Assembly: GCF_963678635.1 (NCBI RefSeq)
Contig: NC_087063.1
Span: forward strand, 41,058,759-41,122,758
Length of the DNA: 64,000 bases
Source: Symsagittifera roscoffensis
Taxonomy: Eukaryota; Xenacoelomorpha; Acoela; Convolutidae
Direction: 5' to 3'
A model generated the notes under the pieces. The model was not told the DNA's origin. It saw nothing but the letters and a program-made list of their open reading frames with translations, and ran no database searches. The position numbers and the translations under genes were made by a program. Positions 30,624 to 43,560 of this stretch are shown piece by piece (position 1 is the first letter of the stretch; each line of letters begins with the position of its first letter).

Positions 30624-31026
30624 AGATAGTCCAGATGATGACGATATCTTCCCCTTCCTCGTAGATGCACCCACTGATAGAGGACAGCATATACTTTGCA
30701 AGAATTTACTACTAAATTTATTTGAACCCGGAATCAGCCCATGTAAAGCAGATTTCCCCGATGTAAAGATCAAAAGACAAATTATTGATCACTATCTGAA
30801 AGATATATGTAATTTGACACAACACTACGGAATCTACACTATAGAATTCACCTCACCAAACCCGAATCACCGCAAATATGTAATTCAAACAGACGATCTT
30901 GACTTAGAATTTTCAAAAGTATTCTTAGAATATATTAAAAGCGTACAATATCATAACTCACAAAGAGCAAACTCCATATTTACTAACGAAGTTTTTGCAA
31001 TAATATATAGTTATATTTCAATATAA
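30598..31026 (+). CDS. ORF B, acidic-start protein in the Gag frame
   Basis: 142 aa. An acidic disordered start (EDSPDDDD) is followed by a folded-looking region with TDRGQHILCKNLLLNLF and RKYVIQTDDLDLEFSKVFLEYIK. It ends in TAA at 31024-31026. The frame is the same as that of Gag: the next 70 codons are open up to TAA at 31237-31239, and then Gag's upstream extension begins. ORF B may be a separate protein or the true N-terminus of a larger Gag whose two stops are mutations of this old copy. Confidence 0.5.
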   Translation: MSQTHTPSEDSPDDDDIFPFLVDAPTDRGQHILCKNLLLNLFEPGISPCKADFPDVKIKRQIIDHYLKDICNLTQHYGIYTIEFTSPNPNHRKYVIQTDDLDLEFSKVFLEYIKSVQYHNSQRANSIFTNEVFAIIYSYISI

Positions 31027-31239
31027 GAAAAAACAGAAATTCCAAATGTCTCACCGACAGAGACATCCAAACATATAAAGGTACGACATGAAATCACACT
31101 ATTTTCAACTTTTCTACATATAATTAAAGAAAATTTCACCAAAGATGATGTTTCACAACATACAAAACATGACTTACAAAAAGTTTTGGCATGGTTTATA
31201 ATAGATTATTTCACACATAATATAGATTTAATTTCATAA

Positions 31240-34200
31240 GCAAGAAAAAATTTTAGACCTCAAAATTCAAACGATGATACCGCCATCACAGAACAGTCAG
31301 ACTACGTTTGGGACCCCGAATGGTCTCATTATGCATTTATAAATATCCCACAATCAATTGCAAGCCAAGCAATAAGTACAATATCTTATATAAGAGATTA
31401 TGTAAGAGTAGTACCATTAACCATTGACGCAACACCATTAAACTACAATACATTTTTACCTGATACTCGAAATAACAGTTTAAATTCGACCGTCATACAC
31501 AATGAAAACCTTAATGGAACTAGAAATCTCACTCAACAAGATATTCAGACACCATCACACTTCATAAATGAAGAAATTGTCCAAACAACAACAACTACAC
31601 AACAAAGTATTTCACCAATACGTCCAAATTTAACAACACCAAGAAATACAAACACTTCGCTAGCACAGGTAACCTTACAATCAACCGTTAAACCTTCGGT
31701 TGCTCCAAAATATTCACAAATGGATTACCAAACGTATAGACCCATGACAATACCGTCAAAAACACGCAGAACATTCACAAGAAACAATTTTGCGGAACAT
31801 GATTATAATTATACACATTCATCAAAAACAAACTATCCTCCACGAAATAATAATAATAATAATCAAATCAGACCTCGATATTGGAATAATCCAATGGCAA
31901 CAACCAATTCAGTAAATTTTCAAGCTAATCCACATCCTCCACAGGATCATAGTGAAAATTACCCATTCTTTCAACAGAATAAAAATAAAAAACAAGCACC
32001 TCATCAAACGGATTACCTATCCTCTGATGATGATCATTTACAACCAGATATATTTGCACCATATACCCAAGAATATCGCGGACAAGGAATACAGAAACCA
32101 TATACACATCATAGAAATTTTTCTCCACACCAGGTAGATACACAAAACCAACAACCAATACAAATGCAAAACCCGATTAATACACAATCTTTTCAACCAA
32201 TTCAGCCACAAAACCCAATGATTACACACTCATATCAACCAACACAAATGCAAAATGAAATACCACTTCCATATTATCTTCAACAACACGAAATAACAAA
32301 AAATCAACTTTCTAATTTTTCACAAACGCCAAATGCAGCAGAATCATTACAAATGACAATGAATCCATACCTTATGGGTGGATCATCAATAACATCAAAC
32401 AAACCATTAATGGTATTCACAGGAACAGACCCTGAATATTCTGTAGAAGATTATTTAAATGCAGTAACAGCAAATTTAATTTTAAATATAGGACCTGAAC
32501 CAATTAATACGCCACTACATCAAAACTGGATACATCGACGCACAGCGTTGATACAGACAACCCTAGACGGCGCAGCCCAAAAATGGTTTTCAGTATTGCC
32601 TATAGAAATAAAATCAAATTGGAAGAGATTTACACAAGAATTTTCAAAAATGTTTGACTCCGAAAGAAATAAACAACAACAAAGAGTTTTATGTAATGAA
32701 ATTCGCAGATTACCAAATGAAACCATCAAACAATTAGCAGTACGTATCGAAACACTAGTTCGAAAAGCATATTCATTAAATACACACGATTATAAAAACA
32801 CAAAAATGACAGAAATCTTAAGGATGACCTTAACACCTCAATTAAGGAAAATAGCAATAAAAAAGAGAGCATCCCATCCCTCCTCAATTCGAGAGCCCGA
32901 TTTAGATTTTCCAAAACTAGTAGACAAGCTAGAGCAAGCGGAAATCACAATGAAACTTGAAGAAACAGAAAATCTGAAATTACAATATGTTAATCGAATT
33001 GAAACAAATACCACAAATATCAATAATATACAGGATTCAGATACAGACCTCGTTGAAAAAATCACTGAAATACTCAATATTTATGAAAAACACCCAAACT
33101 TTAAAGGCAAACCATCTTTCAAAAAATGGTGTAATTATTGCCGACGATACGGACATAGTATTTCCGAATGTAGACAAAAACAACAGGACAATCAAAACAA
33201 ACCTCAAAAATATAAAGAACCGAATAAATCATTCTATCAATACATGAAGAAAGATCAAAATCTACCGAACAAAAATGTATACAGCAACAACAGTTCAGGA
33301 AAACCACTACCGAACAATACCAACTACACGAGAAATCAATCACCATATAACTCAAGTGATAGAGGAAGATCACCAGAACGAAGAAATACACAAAATTCGT
33401 CACAAAATCATTACAATAGACCAAATAGTCGAAATAACTACTCCAGATCAAATTCAAATACAACACAATTTGTTTCTAGATCTAATTCCCAATCAAGAAA
33501 TAATTACTATCCAAACAATCAATCACGAAATTCATCATACAATAAAAATAGAAACTACTCCAATAATCGGAATAGAAGTTATTCAAACAACCGAAACCAG
33601 AATTACCCGAACAATCGATCAAGGAATAACTCATACAATAGATCAAACTATAACAGACCAAACAATAATTATCAAAACAGATCACGAAATAATTCACAAA
33701 ATCGACATTCAAGTTATAATAATCGTTATAGAAATTATTCCCAATCACCACACAGGAATAATAACCATTATAATAATTCTAACAATCGCCACAGAAGTAG
33801 TACACCTAAACATCAAAGAAATATTAATCAAGTACAATCAAACCCAGAAACAACATCAGACCCCCCAGGTATTGATGACACAGGAAATAACGAACTACAA
33901 CTAAATCAAATAAACTGTGAATCATCAGATTCAGAAAGTGATACAGAAAACACTACCTCCATAAATATGATAACAATCGAAAATGACTACGAACCTATTA
34001 TATATGAACAACTTTTTTCATCACATATATACGAAAATCAATTAGAACTCCTTCACAATTATTATTTTGAACCCATCCATTCTACACAAACGGCACAAGA
34101 AACTAACGAAATTAACACTACAAATCAATCCAATGAAAATAATAAAACAAAATGCTTGAATACAAATCACATCTATCAAAATATACAAAAAGAACAACCC

Positions 34201-37200
34201 AAAGAAAAAATTTGGACAAAACCATTTCTTTTAGAAAGTCCAAGAAGCAAAGAATTTCAACCACCAGATCTTGAAATTGATTTTTTAATTGATTCAGGAG
34301 CAGAATCAAACATAATAAACATTCCCACATGGAATGAGATAAAATCACTACACCCAAAGCTAACGCCCCTTAAAACATCCAGTAAACTATCAACAGCACA
34401 AGGATCAACATTAGTAAACTATGGAAAAATTCAATTATTTCTTCTCCCCACAAGAACAATTTAAACAAATATTCCATATCACTGATATTAAACACAATAT
34501 CATTGGAATACCATTTATTTCTAAATATATACCAACAATCATCATTTTGAATAGTAAAATACTAATCAAAGATAAATACACAAAAACAAAAGACACATCC
34601 CTAACATTTTTTCAAAGATTAAATAAACAACCACCATTCTTTTCAAAATTTTATCCGATATATAATCAACAAAGAAAACACCTGAAACCACTATCAGGAA
34701 ACATATATAATTTTTCAATAAAACAAGTTCACCAATATGATAAAAAACAAAACAAACAACAACTCTATATGTCAGATTTTGAATTCAAACCTATCCATAA
34801 GTTTTTCAAAATCACAATTTCATCCATAAAATATTTGAAAAACTCGAATTCAGATATTATTTCTCTACATGCATACAACAATACACCCTATCAAGTAACA
34901 TTACCTTTAGGACTTTTAGGCTATTGCGAAACCAACGCTACGATATCACCAATACATGAAAAAGCATACAGCGTAAATAATATACTCCAATTATTAGATA
35001 TTTGTCAATCTACAATTCTTAATGAAGAATTATACATAAATAATATAATAAGTAATGAAAAAAGAAATACAGATTATTTCACAAAAACTCCATATTTCAA
35101 ACCTACATTCAACATAAGTAACTACACAGAGACTCAACAGAAGTTTTTAACAATGTTTAACTTTCAACATTCACAAATAACACAAGACGAATTTGATAAA
35201 TTAGCCAAACAGCTAATAAAATATTCATCAGTCTATGCAACATCTAAATTTGATGTTGGCAAAATCAGTTCATCACTACATTTCCCATTAAAACCTGACG
35301 CAGTTTTCAAAAAACAAAGAGCAAGTAAAGTACCAATTCATTTACACGATAAAGTGAACAGATTACTTGATATTTTAGAACAATACAATATAATCTCACC
35401 GGTAAACAAAGAAGAACAACCAAAAGGTAACACATTTATCAACCCTGTTATCATCCTAGCAAAAGGAGAATCATTAAAAATAGTTCTAGACGCTAGATAC
35501 CTTAATTCACTAATAGACGAATCAAAATGCAATTGGCCTATTGAACCAATACAAGTTATTTTAACAAAAAAAAACAGAAAATACTTTACAACCGCAGATA
35601 TGAATAGTGCATATAATCAAATGCCACTAGATGAACAATCGCGACGCTTAACACAATTTGTTATTGGAAATCAGCAATATGAATTCAACCGCCTATTCTA
35701 TGGAATATCCATAGGACCAGCAGCATTTTCAGCTTTTATGAGCAAAATTTTTAGACCACAAATACTAAAGAAAAACGCAATCACTTATTTAGACGATGTT
35801 TTTATGCAATCACAGACAAAAGAAGAAATGTTTAAAGTTTTAGAACATTATCACAAAATACTTCAGAACGAAAATCTGAAGGCCGCCCCCGATAAATCAC
35901 ACTTCTTTTTAACACGAGTTAAATTCTTAGGACATAATATAGAAAGAAAAACAATTACCCCATTAAAATCACGCATTGATGCTATTCAAAAACTCCAACC
36001 ACCAACAAACAAAAAGAAAATCCAAGAATTCCTTGGAATGTTAAATTTTTTAAGTAAATATGTCTATAAAATGCAATTATACCTAAGACCATTTTATAAT
36101 ATACTTAGACAACAAAATAATTTTGAATGGAACACAGAACATCAAGCACAATTTGAAGAAATTAAAAAACTCCTAACTGAACAAATTTCGAATACAATTC
36201 GTGGTCCAAATCAACCATTCTATGGAATGTGCGATGCTTCGAATTTTGGCATCGGCGCAGCATTATTACAATCACACAATGGCACAAACAAAATGAATCT
36301 TATATCAGCAAATTCTCGATTATTCACTGAAGCAGAGCTACGACTCTCAACTCTAATGAGAGAGTGTACAGCTATAATATATACACTAACAGAATATGAA
36401 TTTCTGATACTTGGATCAAAACATCCAACAGTTCTTTTCACAGATCACAAACCAATCATTTTTCTCTTTACACAAAAATCTAATCCAAATCACCGAGTTT
36501 ATAGATTTCAACTAATTCTAATGAACTTCCCAAACTTACATATAGTTTGGACAACAGGAAAAATTCTTGCATTACCAGACACATTAAGTCGAAATACACC
36601 ACCTGAATTACTTACAAATACCCAAAAATATAAAATTCTACCTTGCAGAAAACGAAACATCACCCCGACTAGAATGCAAATATGCAGTAAAAACTGACGT
36701 TGAACAACCACAGATAAACAATCTACAACACTTCCCACTCTATTTAGATTGCCAAAATAATCACTACGAAGTTGATCTACTTGGAACATCAACTTTCAAA
36801 CCAATTCCATACTCGCAATGGATAAAAAATAACACCCAACAAAGAAGAGTAAAACAACACTCGCATAAAAAAGACTTTTTTCAATTAATTGAAAAAGAAA
36901 ACCTAACTGATAAAATAAATTTATCAGGACCACAAACAAACGATTCAAAATACACAATAAACCAAGTATTTGACCTCCATGACCCACTTGATACAATTCC
37001 TTTATCTAAATTAGAAATAGAAAACATTTTTCTCCCCCCAACAGATAAAATTACAATTAATACTTTGAAACAATATCAAAATCTTGACCCAGTAATTAGA
37101 CAACTAAAATCATGGCACAAATATAAAACTAAACCCGTCAAGGCAGATACAACTATTTTAGGAAATAAAACACTCCTCCGATATTTTCGAAAATTCAATA

Positions 37201-38801
37201 ATACAACAATTAACGAAAACACAGACCTTCTAGAATACAAATTAAATGAATCTACAGTTCCCTGTCTCCCTCTAAGTATGATTCTTATAGCTTTTAATAT
37301 TTCACATACACAAAACATTAAAGGACACTCTGGATCAGAGAAAACATATTCAAATTTCATACAAAACTTTTATTTTCCAAATGCACCAATTTGGATAAAA
37401 GTACTATGCAATGATTGTATAGTATGTCAGCTAAATAAACCTTATCCAAATCAAAAACAAATAGCACAAAAACAAGATTTTAAAGGACAAAGTTTGTACT
37501 TTAACCACCGTATTTCATTTGATACAAAAGGACCAATTTCACCCTCATCCGAAGGAAACTCCTACATTATGGTAATTGTTGACGCGTTTACACATTATGT
37601 AGCACTTAACCCAGTACCACATTGTAACGCTTATTATGCTTACACAACACTATATGAACACTGGATAGCCAAGTTCGGACTACCAGAAATTCTAGTTACA
37701 GATAACGGTACAGAATTCATAAATAATGAAATTATCACACTATGTCATCTATATAACATCAAACACAAACCACGTACATCTCACGCACCTTGGACAAACG
37801 GCTTAGTTGAAGGTATGAACCGTTCACTACAAGAATATCTTAGATGTATCATCAATGGAAATGATACAAGATAAACCGAATGGTCAGCAGATGTAAAACT
37901 ATTTCCCTTAGCATATAATTCACAAATCACGACAACTCTAGGAATGTCACCATATGAAATGGTTTTTAATCAAAAGCCACGCAAACCGATTATGTTTACA
38001 GCAAACTCTCATAAAAATGCACAAAGTTATTGTCAACCGAATAAAGAATCAATTTGTTACAACTTACCTTTACATACACACGATGAAGATCATTTTCATC
38101 ACCCACAAATTCTTAAATTAGCCTCCGGTACACACACCGAATGGATTTTAAACAGAGATAAAAAACACAATGAAATTTACCAAAAAGTAACAAAAAAGTT
38201 GTTACAAAGACAAAACATTAATGAACAAATAAATTCACGCTTTACACCAGCCTCCGATTTAAAAATTGGAACATTTGTTTTAATACCCAATTTTAACACT
38301 CAAAAAGGAATCTCTAAAAAACTACAACCCCTTCGTAAAGGACCATACCAAATAATTGCCAAACCCACTGATGTCACATATAAAATTACCGACTCAGACA
38401 AAAAAGAAATTGTTCAACACCGAAACAACCTATTACCTTATTACCCAAAAGAGTACGCACTACGCGAACTAACTCAATTATATTCTTTCACAGGTTTAAA
38501 AGTTATTCAAAATTATCCACATACGGAAAATAAAACAAAGGAACAACATGACATTCACCTCGAAAACCAAAATAAAAAATCAACTACAACAAAAAACAAT
38601 ACAAAAAAGCTAGATCAAAATACACCACAAAAAGAAAGAAAAAATAGAAAAATGATAGAAAAAATAATACCTCAAGAACAAATCGACAAATCAGAACATA
38701 GAGAGTCATCACGACTTAGAAATCAACCACGTAAAAACTATAAAACATTCATTCCACAATCTAAAATATTAAAGAAAGTCGAATTTCAAAAACAGCTTTA
38801 A
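31240..38801 (+). pseudogene. Gag-Pro-Pol polyprotein, copy 2 (two frameshifts, one nonsense)
   Basis: The frame opens at 31240; the first Met is at 31720. Counting from 31720, a Gln/Asn/Pro-rich N-terminus leads to a capsid-like region at about residues 228-400 (LMVFTGTDPEYSVEDYL, ALIQTTLDGAAQKWF) and a CCHC knuckle at about 471. An Asn/Arg/Ser-rich tail, protease, RT, RNase H and integrase follow as in copy 1. Breaks: a 29-nt deletion near 34455 in the protease region, a 17-nt deletion near 36617 after RNase H, and TAA at 37872-37874 in integrase. All three are judged against copy 1. The intact length would be over 2,300 aa. Many differences from copy 1 are silent, showing past selection on the protein. 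Confidence 0.88.
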
Positions 38802-39399
38802 ATTTATATTTAATAATTTTTGCACCTCTGAAATATTTTGAACTTTCATTTTTCAAAATAACATGCTGACAAATACGCAACGATTCTAGTTCATAATTAG
38901 CCAATAGGATTCATCCAATCCGTCACCTTCTCTAACTCTAACACAGATCAACTAGACGAACGATATTAAACTCCAGGCATATCTATAACTATAACTTTGC
39001 GACCTCCAGGTCAAAAATAAGCAAACCATTCCAACTTGACAACTAAAATAAATATCACCATAATATCATAACCCTCCCTTATCTAATAAACCAAAGATCA
39101 ACAATATTTCCCCAACTCAGACCTCAAATACCCCCCAAACAAATATGTTAAATTAGCCTAAAGTAAAAGAACGACCATTTTAATTAGCCTAAAGTATAAA
39201 AATCTCAAAAATACCCCAGATCATTTGACAAATGAAAATAAAGACAAAGAAGACCTCCCGATCACCATAAAATTTTCCCCCAACAATTTTTCACGAAACT
39301 CGACCCACTTGTCAAAAAACCAATAAATAAAATAATTCGACCACACTTGAAAATTGCCTCAAACAACAAAAAATATTCGATCGAGAAGCCACTTCTTAA
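38802..39399 (+). other. Inter-cistron region of copy 2, pol to E1
   Basis: Counterpart of 16578-17198. The twice-repeated TTAGCCTAAAGTA and CTCCAGG words are kept. No coding frame is seen. Confidence 0.4.
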
Positions 39400-39630
39400 A
39401 TGCTCTTCTCTCGACCAGTTACCATAATTCTAAACATTCTCGCAAACTTTTTCACAATATTTGAACCTTTCATCATATTTCTTTTTGATACCTTTGAATC
39501 TTTTATAATAATCTTAATCATTTTTTGCAATATTTTTTTAATTTTCTATTCCATATTTGAACTATACCTCCAGCTTTCAAAAGCTATTGACTATATCCAC
39601 AGGTACGATTCACAAAACTTATCTAAATGA
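39400..39630 (+). CDS. E1 small membrane ORF, copy 2 (intact)
   Basis: 76 aa, almost wholly hydrophobic between residues 8 and 56 (IILNILANFFTIFEPFIIFL onward, with two FEPF/FESF-like acidic breaks), then a polar tail. It overlaps E2 by ATGA (39627-39630). The hydrophobic pattern persists in the frameshifted copy 1. It is probably a membrane protein; the function is unknown. Confidence 0.5.
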   Translation: MLFSRPVTIILNILANFFTIFEPFIIFLFDTFESFIIILIIFCNIFLIFYSIFELYLQLSKAIDYIHRYDSQNLSK

Positions 39631-39815
39631 TACGAACCATTTTTAGTAGAACAGATATTTTTTTACTATTTGTAATTTTTATAACATTTCTATCATCCCT
39701 CATCTTGACAATATGCAAATGTATAAAGAAAGAAATTATCACATTCGCCCTAGCAACAATCCTCCTAATACTTTTTCTAGAAGAATACTACAATAAACAT
39801 AAATTTTTTCACTAA
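39627..39815 (+). CDS. E2 small two-segment membrane protein, copy 2
   Basis: 62 aa, the same length as the copy 1 protein. Both hydrophobic spans and the KCIKK loop are kept; differences are mainly AIF to EII in the loop and the last few residues. Conservation of length and frame in an otherwise damaged old copy supports real coding. Confidence 0.6.
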   Translation: MIRTIFSRTDIFLLFVIFITFLSSLILTICKCIKKEIITFALATILLILFLEEYYNKHKFFH

Positions 39816-40954
39816 AAGAATAGATCAAAAACCATCAAAAATTGCTAACCAACAATCACACAGTCAGTCTTCACCGACATCATCCCAGGAAAACCCGACA
39901 CCACCTTCAACTACCCAAAACCCCCAAACATCTACACGAATTTCTTTTCAAGATAACCCATATACCTTTGAAGAACGACACGCTCGCTTATCAGAACCAC
40001 TAGAACCAGTTCAACGACAAGCACCTCTAAGCGAACCAACATATAACTTATACCCAACACTACCACAAGAATTAAGTAGAATACGAAAACCTAGTCAAAA
40101 CCAAAATACAGTCGAAATAAATAGACAAATTTTACATCCTCGACGAAACAAATTTTCAAACTCCCCGAGTTCATTTTGATATACCTCAATCCCCATCACA
40201 AAGTACACCAGAAAACCCCATTGGTATATTACCAGAAACCCCTACGCTTCTTTCACAACGAAGCACCTCAAGCCTACCATCAGATTACTTAGGTTCAACA
40301 CCAACATCTGAACAAATACGTGAAAATCCCTTTAACCCTACAAACCAAACATCACGACTACCATACTGGACAACACATTCATTCACACAAGGTGAACCAA
40401 ATTTAATCAATGATCCAATAGATATTTCTACGGATACAACAACATCCTCATCACTACCAGAAACATTATCACTACTATCAACACCATCAATAAGCCAGAT
40501 TTCACCACCACCTTTTAACTTAAATTTCCCAAATAACCTCGACGCTAGATATCGAGAACAATCATCAACAAATATTCCTTTAAGACTAGACTGGAATACA
40601 TTCACAGCACCTCCACCATTATTTGGACAACACCTAGAAAGTAACCGACTCCACAACTGGGCACTAAATAGAATACAATATAGACAAGACATTCACGAAG
40701 ACATTCGTGCTAATAACATCCAAATACTCCAACAGAATAGTCTACAATTAAAATTTGAAATCACGGTTAAATTAAACAACATTACTCAACATCCCTATCC
40801 ATTAAATCCACCAAATATAACAGCTCAATCCCTACCACCACCATTTATAACAACTGAAGTAAAATACAAATACGACAGATATACCAAAAAGACAATTGGT
40901 TACATCACATTTTATAACCCATACTCAGGATTGTCATACACATGTATATTCTAA
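39781..40954 (+). pseudogene. ORF C, copy 2 (2-bp deletion)
   Basis: No Met in this copy either. The frame is open from 39781 and overlaps the 3' end of E2, unlike copy 1, where a TAA separates them. A 2-bp deletion in the CGACGAAACA region near 40150 shifts the frame; the downstream part remains open in the other phase to the shared TAA in the envelope start. Acceptor-like CACAG and CAG triplets lie near 39861-39865. Confidence 0.6.
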
Positions 40955-43560
40955 AAATTTTAATTTTTCTCCAACTCTTTTTTCTAATAACCTCAAATGA
41001 AAACATATACCCTTCCCCCCGCACAGGACCCCATGATTTATTAGTAACACATTACGATTGTGACGAAAACGAACAAAAAACATTACACAAATATGCAATA
41101 AATCAAGTATCACAATGCGAAACAGAACCACAAGCTATAGAAACAACAAATGTAATAGCCCAACTTTATTCAAAAGCCCGAGCAACAACAGTTAAAGGAT
41201 ATAAATTCACAGCGACATTTTCCGAAAAGAAAGTACATTGTTCACAAGTCTCAAATGGAAATAAAAACCGACTTGACCACGAATCATTCTACCAAAGTAA
41301 TATCGAACGACTTCTACATCTCAATCCCGAAGATTGTAAAAACGAGTTACTAAGACTCAATATCACAAGAAATAAAAACACTGATAGAAAATTAGTATAT
41401 TTCAAAGTTTTTGCAGATTCTGTACATCAAGCAGAACTTGAAAGATATCAAGGACATACAAAATTAGATGAAAAATACCCATAAAACGGCGCACACGGAA
41501 GATTAACTTATGATATACACGATAAACACTGGATACCACACATTGGTATAAATGACCCATCAAACTGCAAAGCAGACACAAAAAATAAAGGATATCAAGA
41601 AATCATGTTTTTTGATTGGAAAATACAACTCGAAAAAATACAACTCATACGCGATTTATCAGACAACACAATGATCTATCAAGGAATTAGATTACCTTGT
41701 AAAAACGACCAAGGCTATTGTGACCCTACAACACGAACACAAGCAACAATTGTTTGGTTCCCTGAAGACACATGTACAACATTTCAAGTAGCAAAAATAC
41801 ACGCTCGTATGATAAAATTTCACGAAAAATATTTCATACAATCAATTCCATATGAACAAGTCCATACATCACGAAGACAAAGTTCTAATTTTAGAAACAT
41901 ACACAATATAGAAAATAAATTGACACGTTTTCAAATATATCAAGAAACAGAACTTGCATGTAAATTTAGAAATCCACTTCACAAAACACAATACTCCGAG
42001 ATATTAGTTGAATACGAAAAAGGATTCGACATGACCACTGGAAAAGTAAAAATCGACCCATACGCCACAAGTCACCCTATAAACGAAGGAACATCATATA
42101 TACCAGTTGATTTTCAAAAAAGTAAAAATCAACCTGGTGGACATCTAAAGCCCCATGACACTAGAAGCACACGTTTACAAGAATTATCACTAATGAATAG
42201 TACATATTTCGGTAACATCCACTATGATATTCACCTAGATATGAAATTAGACTACACAATTAGCCGAATTTTTCAAGAAATGTCACTATCTGAATTAGAA
42301 ACACTTCACCAGCTATGCGAATTAGAAAGGACACAAATCCTACAATCACTTGCACTAGCAGTATTAAAAATACCCTACGCAGGATATTTACTATCAGGAA
42401 ATAGATCAAATTTTTTAGATTATGAAGGAAACATTTTATGGTTTTATACCTGTACCAAAAAAGTATCACCACTATATGTTTTTGAAGATAAACGATGCTA
42501 TAAAAGAATCCCTATCTTTTATAAGAATAAAGTACACTTCGTTGACACACTTTCAAGACGAACCTATTTCTGGGATACCGCAGTCCCATGTGGATCAGAA
42601 AATAGCCACAATGAAGTACAACTGAACCCTGATGAAGATAAATATTATCTTCTTACTCCATATCCCACATTAATGCAATCACTCAAAAAATTTTCACCTG
42701 AAAGCATTAGAGCTATTGTTCGAAACCCAAATATTGACTTACAATCAATTGGAATATATTCAAAATCCGATATACAACATCACATTAGAACACAACAATT
42801 CCAAGAATTATTAACACAAATGGACACGATACAAAGACAATCAATTGACCAAAACTTACGCAAACTTGCCGAAACAGCAGGATTTGCAGATATTTATACA
42901 CAAGACTATAGCGGACATTTTAAAGACATTAAAGACTATATATATCTAAACGCTGAAAAATACCGACCACAAGATATTTCACCTATAAATATTTTTAGCT
43001 TTGTCACACTAAAAAATGAAATTCTCGATTTTCTAGGATGGCCCTACTACATCTTAGAAAAATTGACTATTTTATACGCAATGTTTAACTTTATAGGATT
43101 TCTTTTTTCGCTTTTAAAAGGAATCTATAATACATGCGCTATACACACACAAGTAAATAGACAAGCAAGTGTAGCACGCATACTATTTGCAAGATTTTTT
43201 GGAATTTTTTCATCATCAATAAACAAAATTCTTTTAGATGCACAAATAAAGGAATACAACACAAAAATAGCAACAAGACAGAACACATACGACGAAGAAC
43301 ATAACAATGTAGACATTACGCCTACAGCACCACAGTTACCACCACTACCACATAACCATCCATTATCACTAGTCCCACGAAATTTTCGAATTTTAGCAAT
43401 AACAAATAATTCAAATTTTAGACCAACTATATCACAAAGTCCCATTCAACATATAATGACACAACATTCACTAGATGAAAATACATACGAACAAATCATA
43501 GAACAACCCCATACCACCGCTTTTCAGTCTCAAAATAATAATTTTTTTAGCCCACGATGA
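40942..43560 (+). pseudogene. Envelope-like glycoprotein, copy 2 (one nonsense codon)
   Basis: Same protein as 18743-21361. It is broken by TAA at 41482-41484 in the ectodomain; otherwise it stays in frame to the stop at 43558-43560. Signal peptide, Cys pattern, membrane region and Pro-rich tail are all kept. Differences between the copies cluster at third codon positions and in the tail. Confidence 0.75.
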
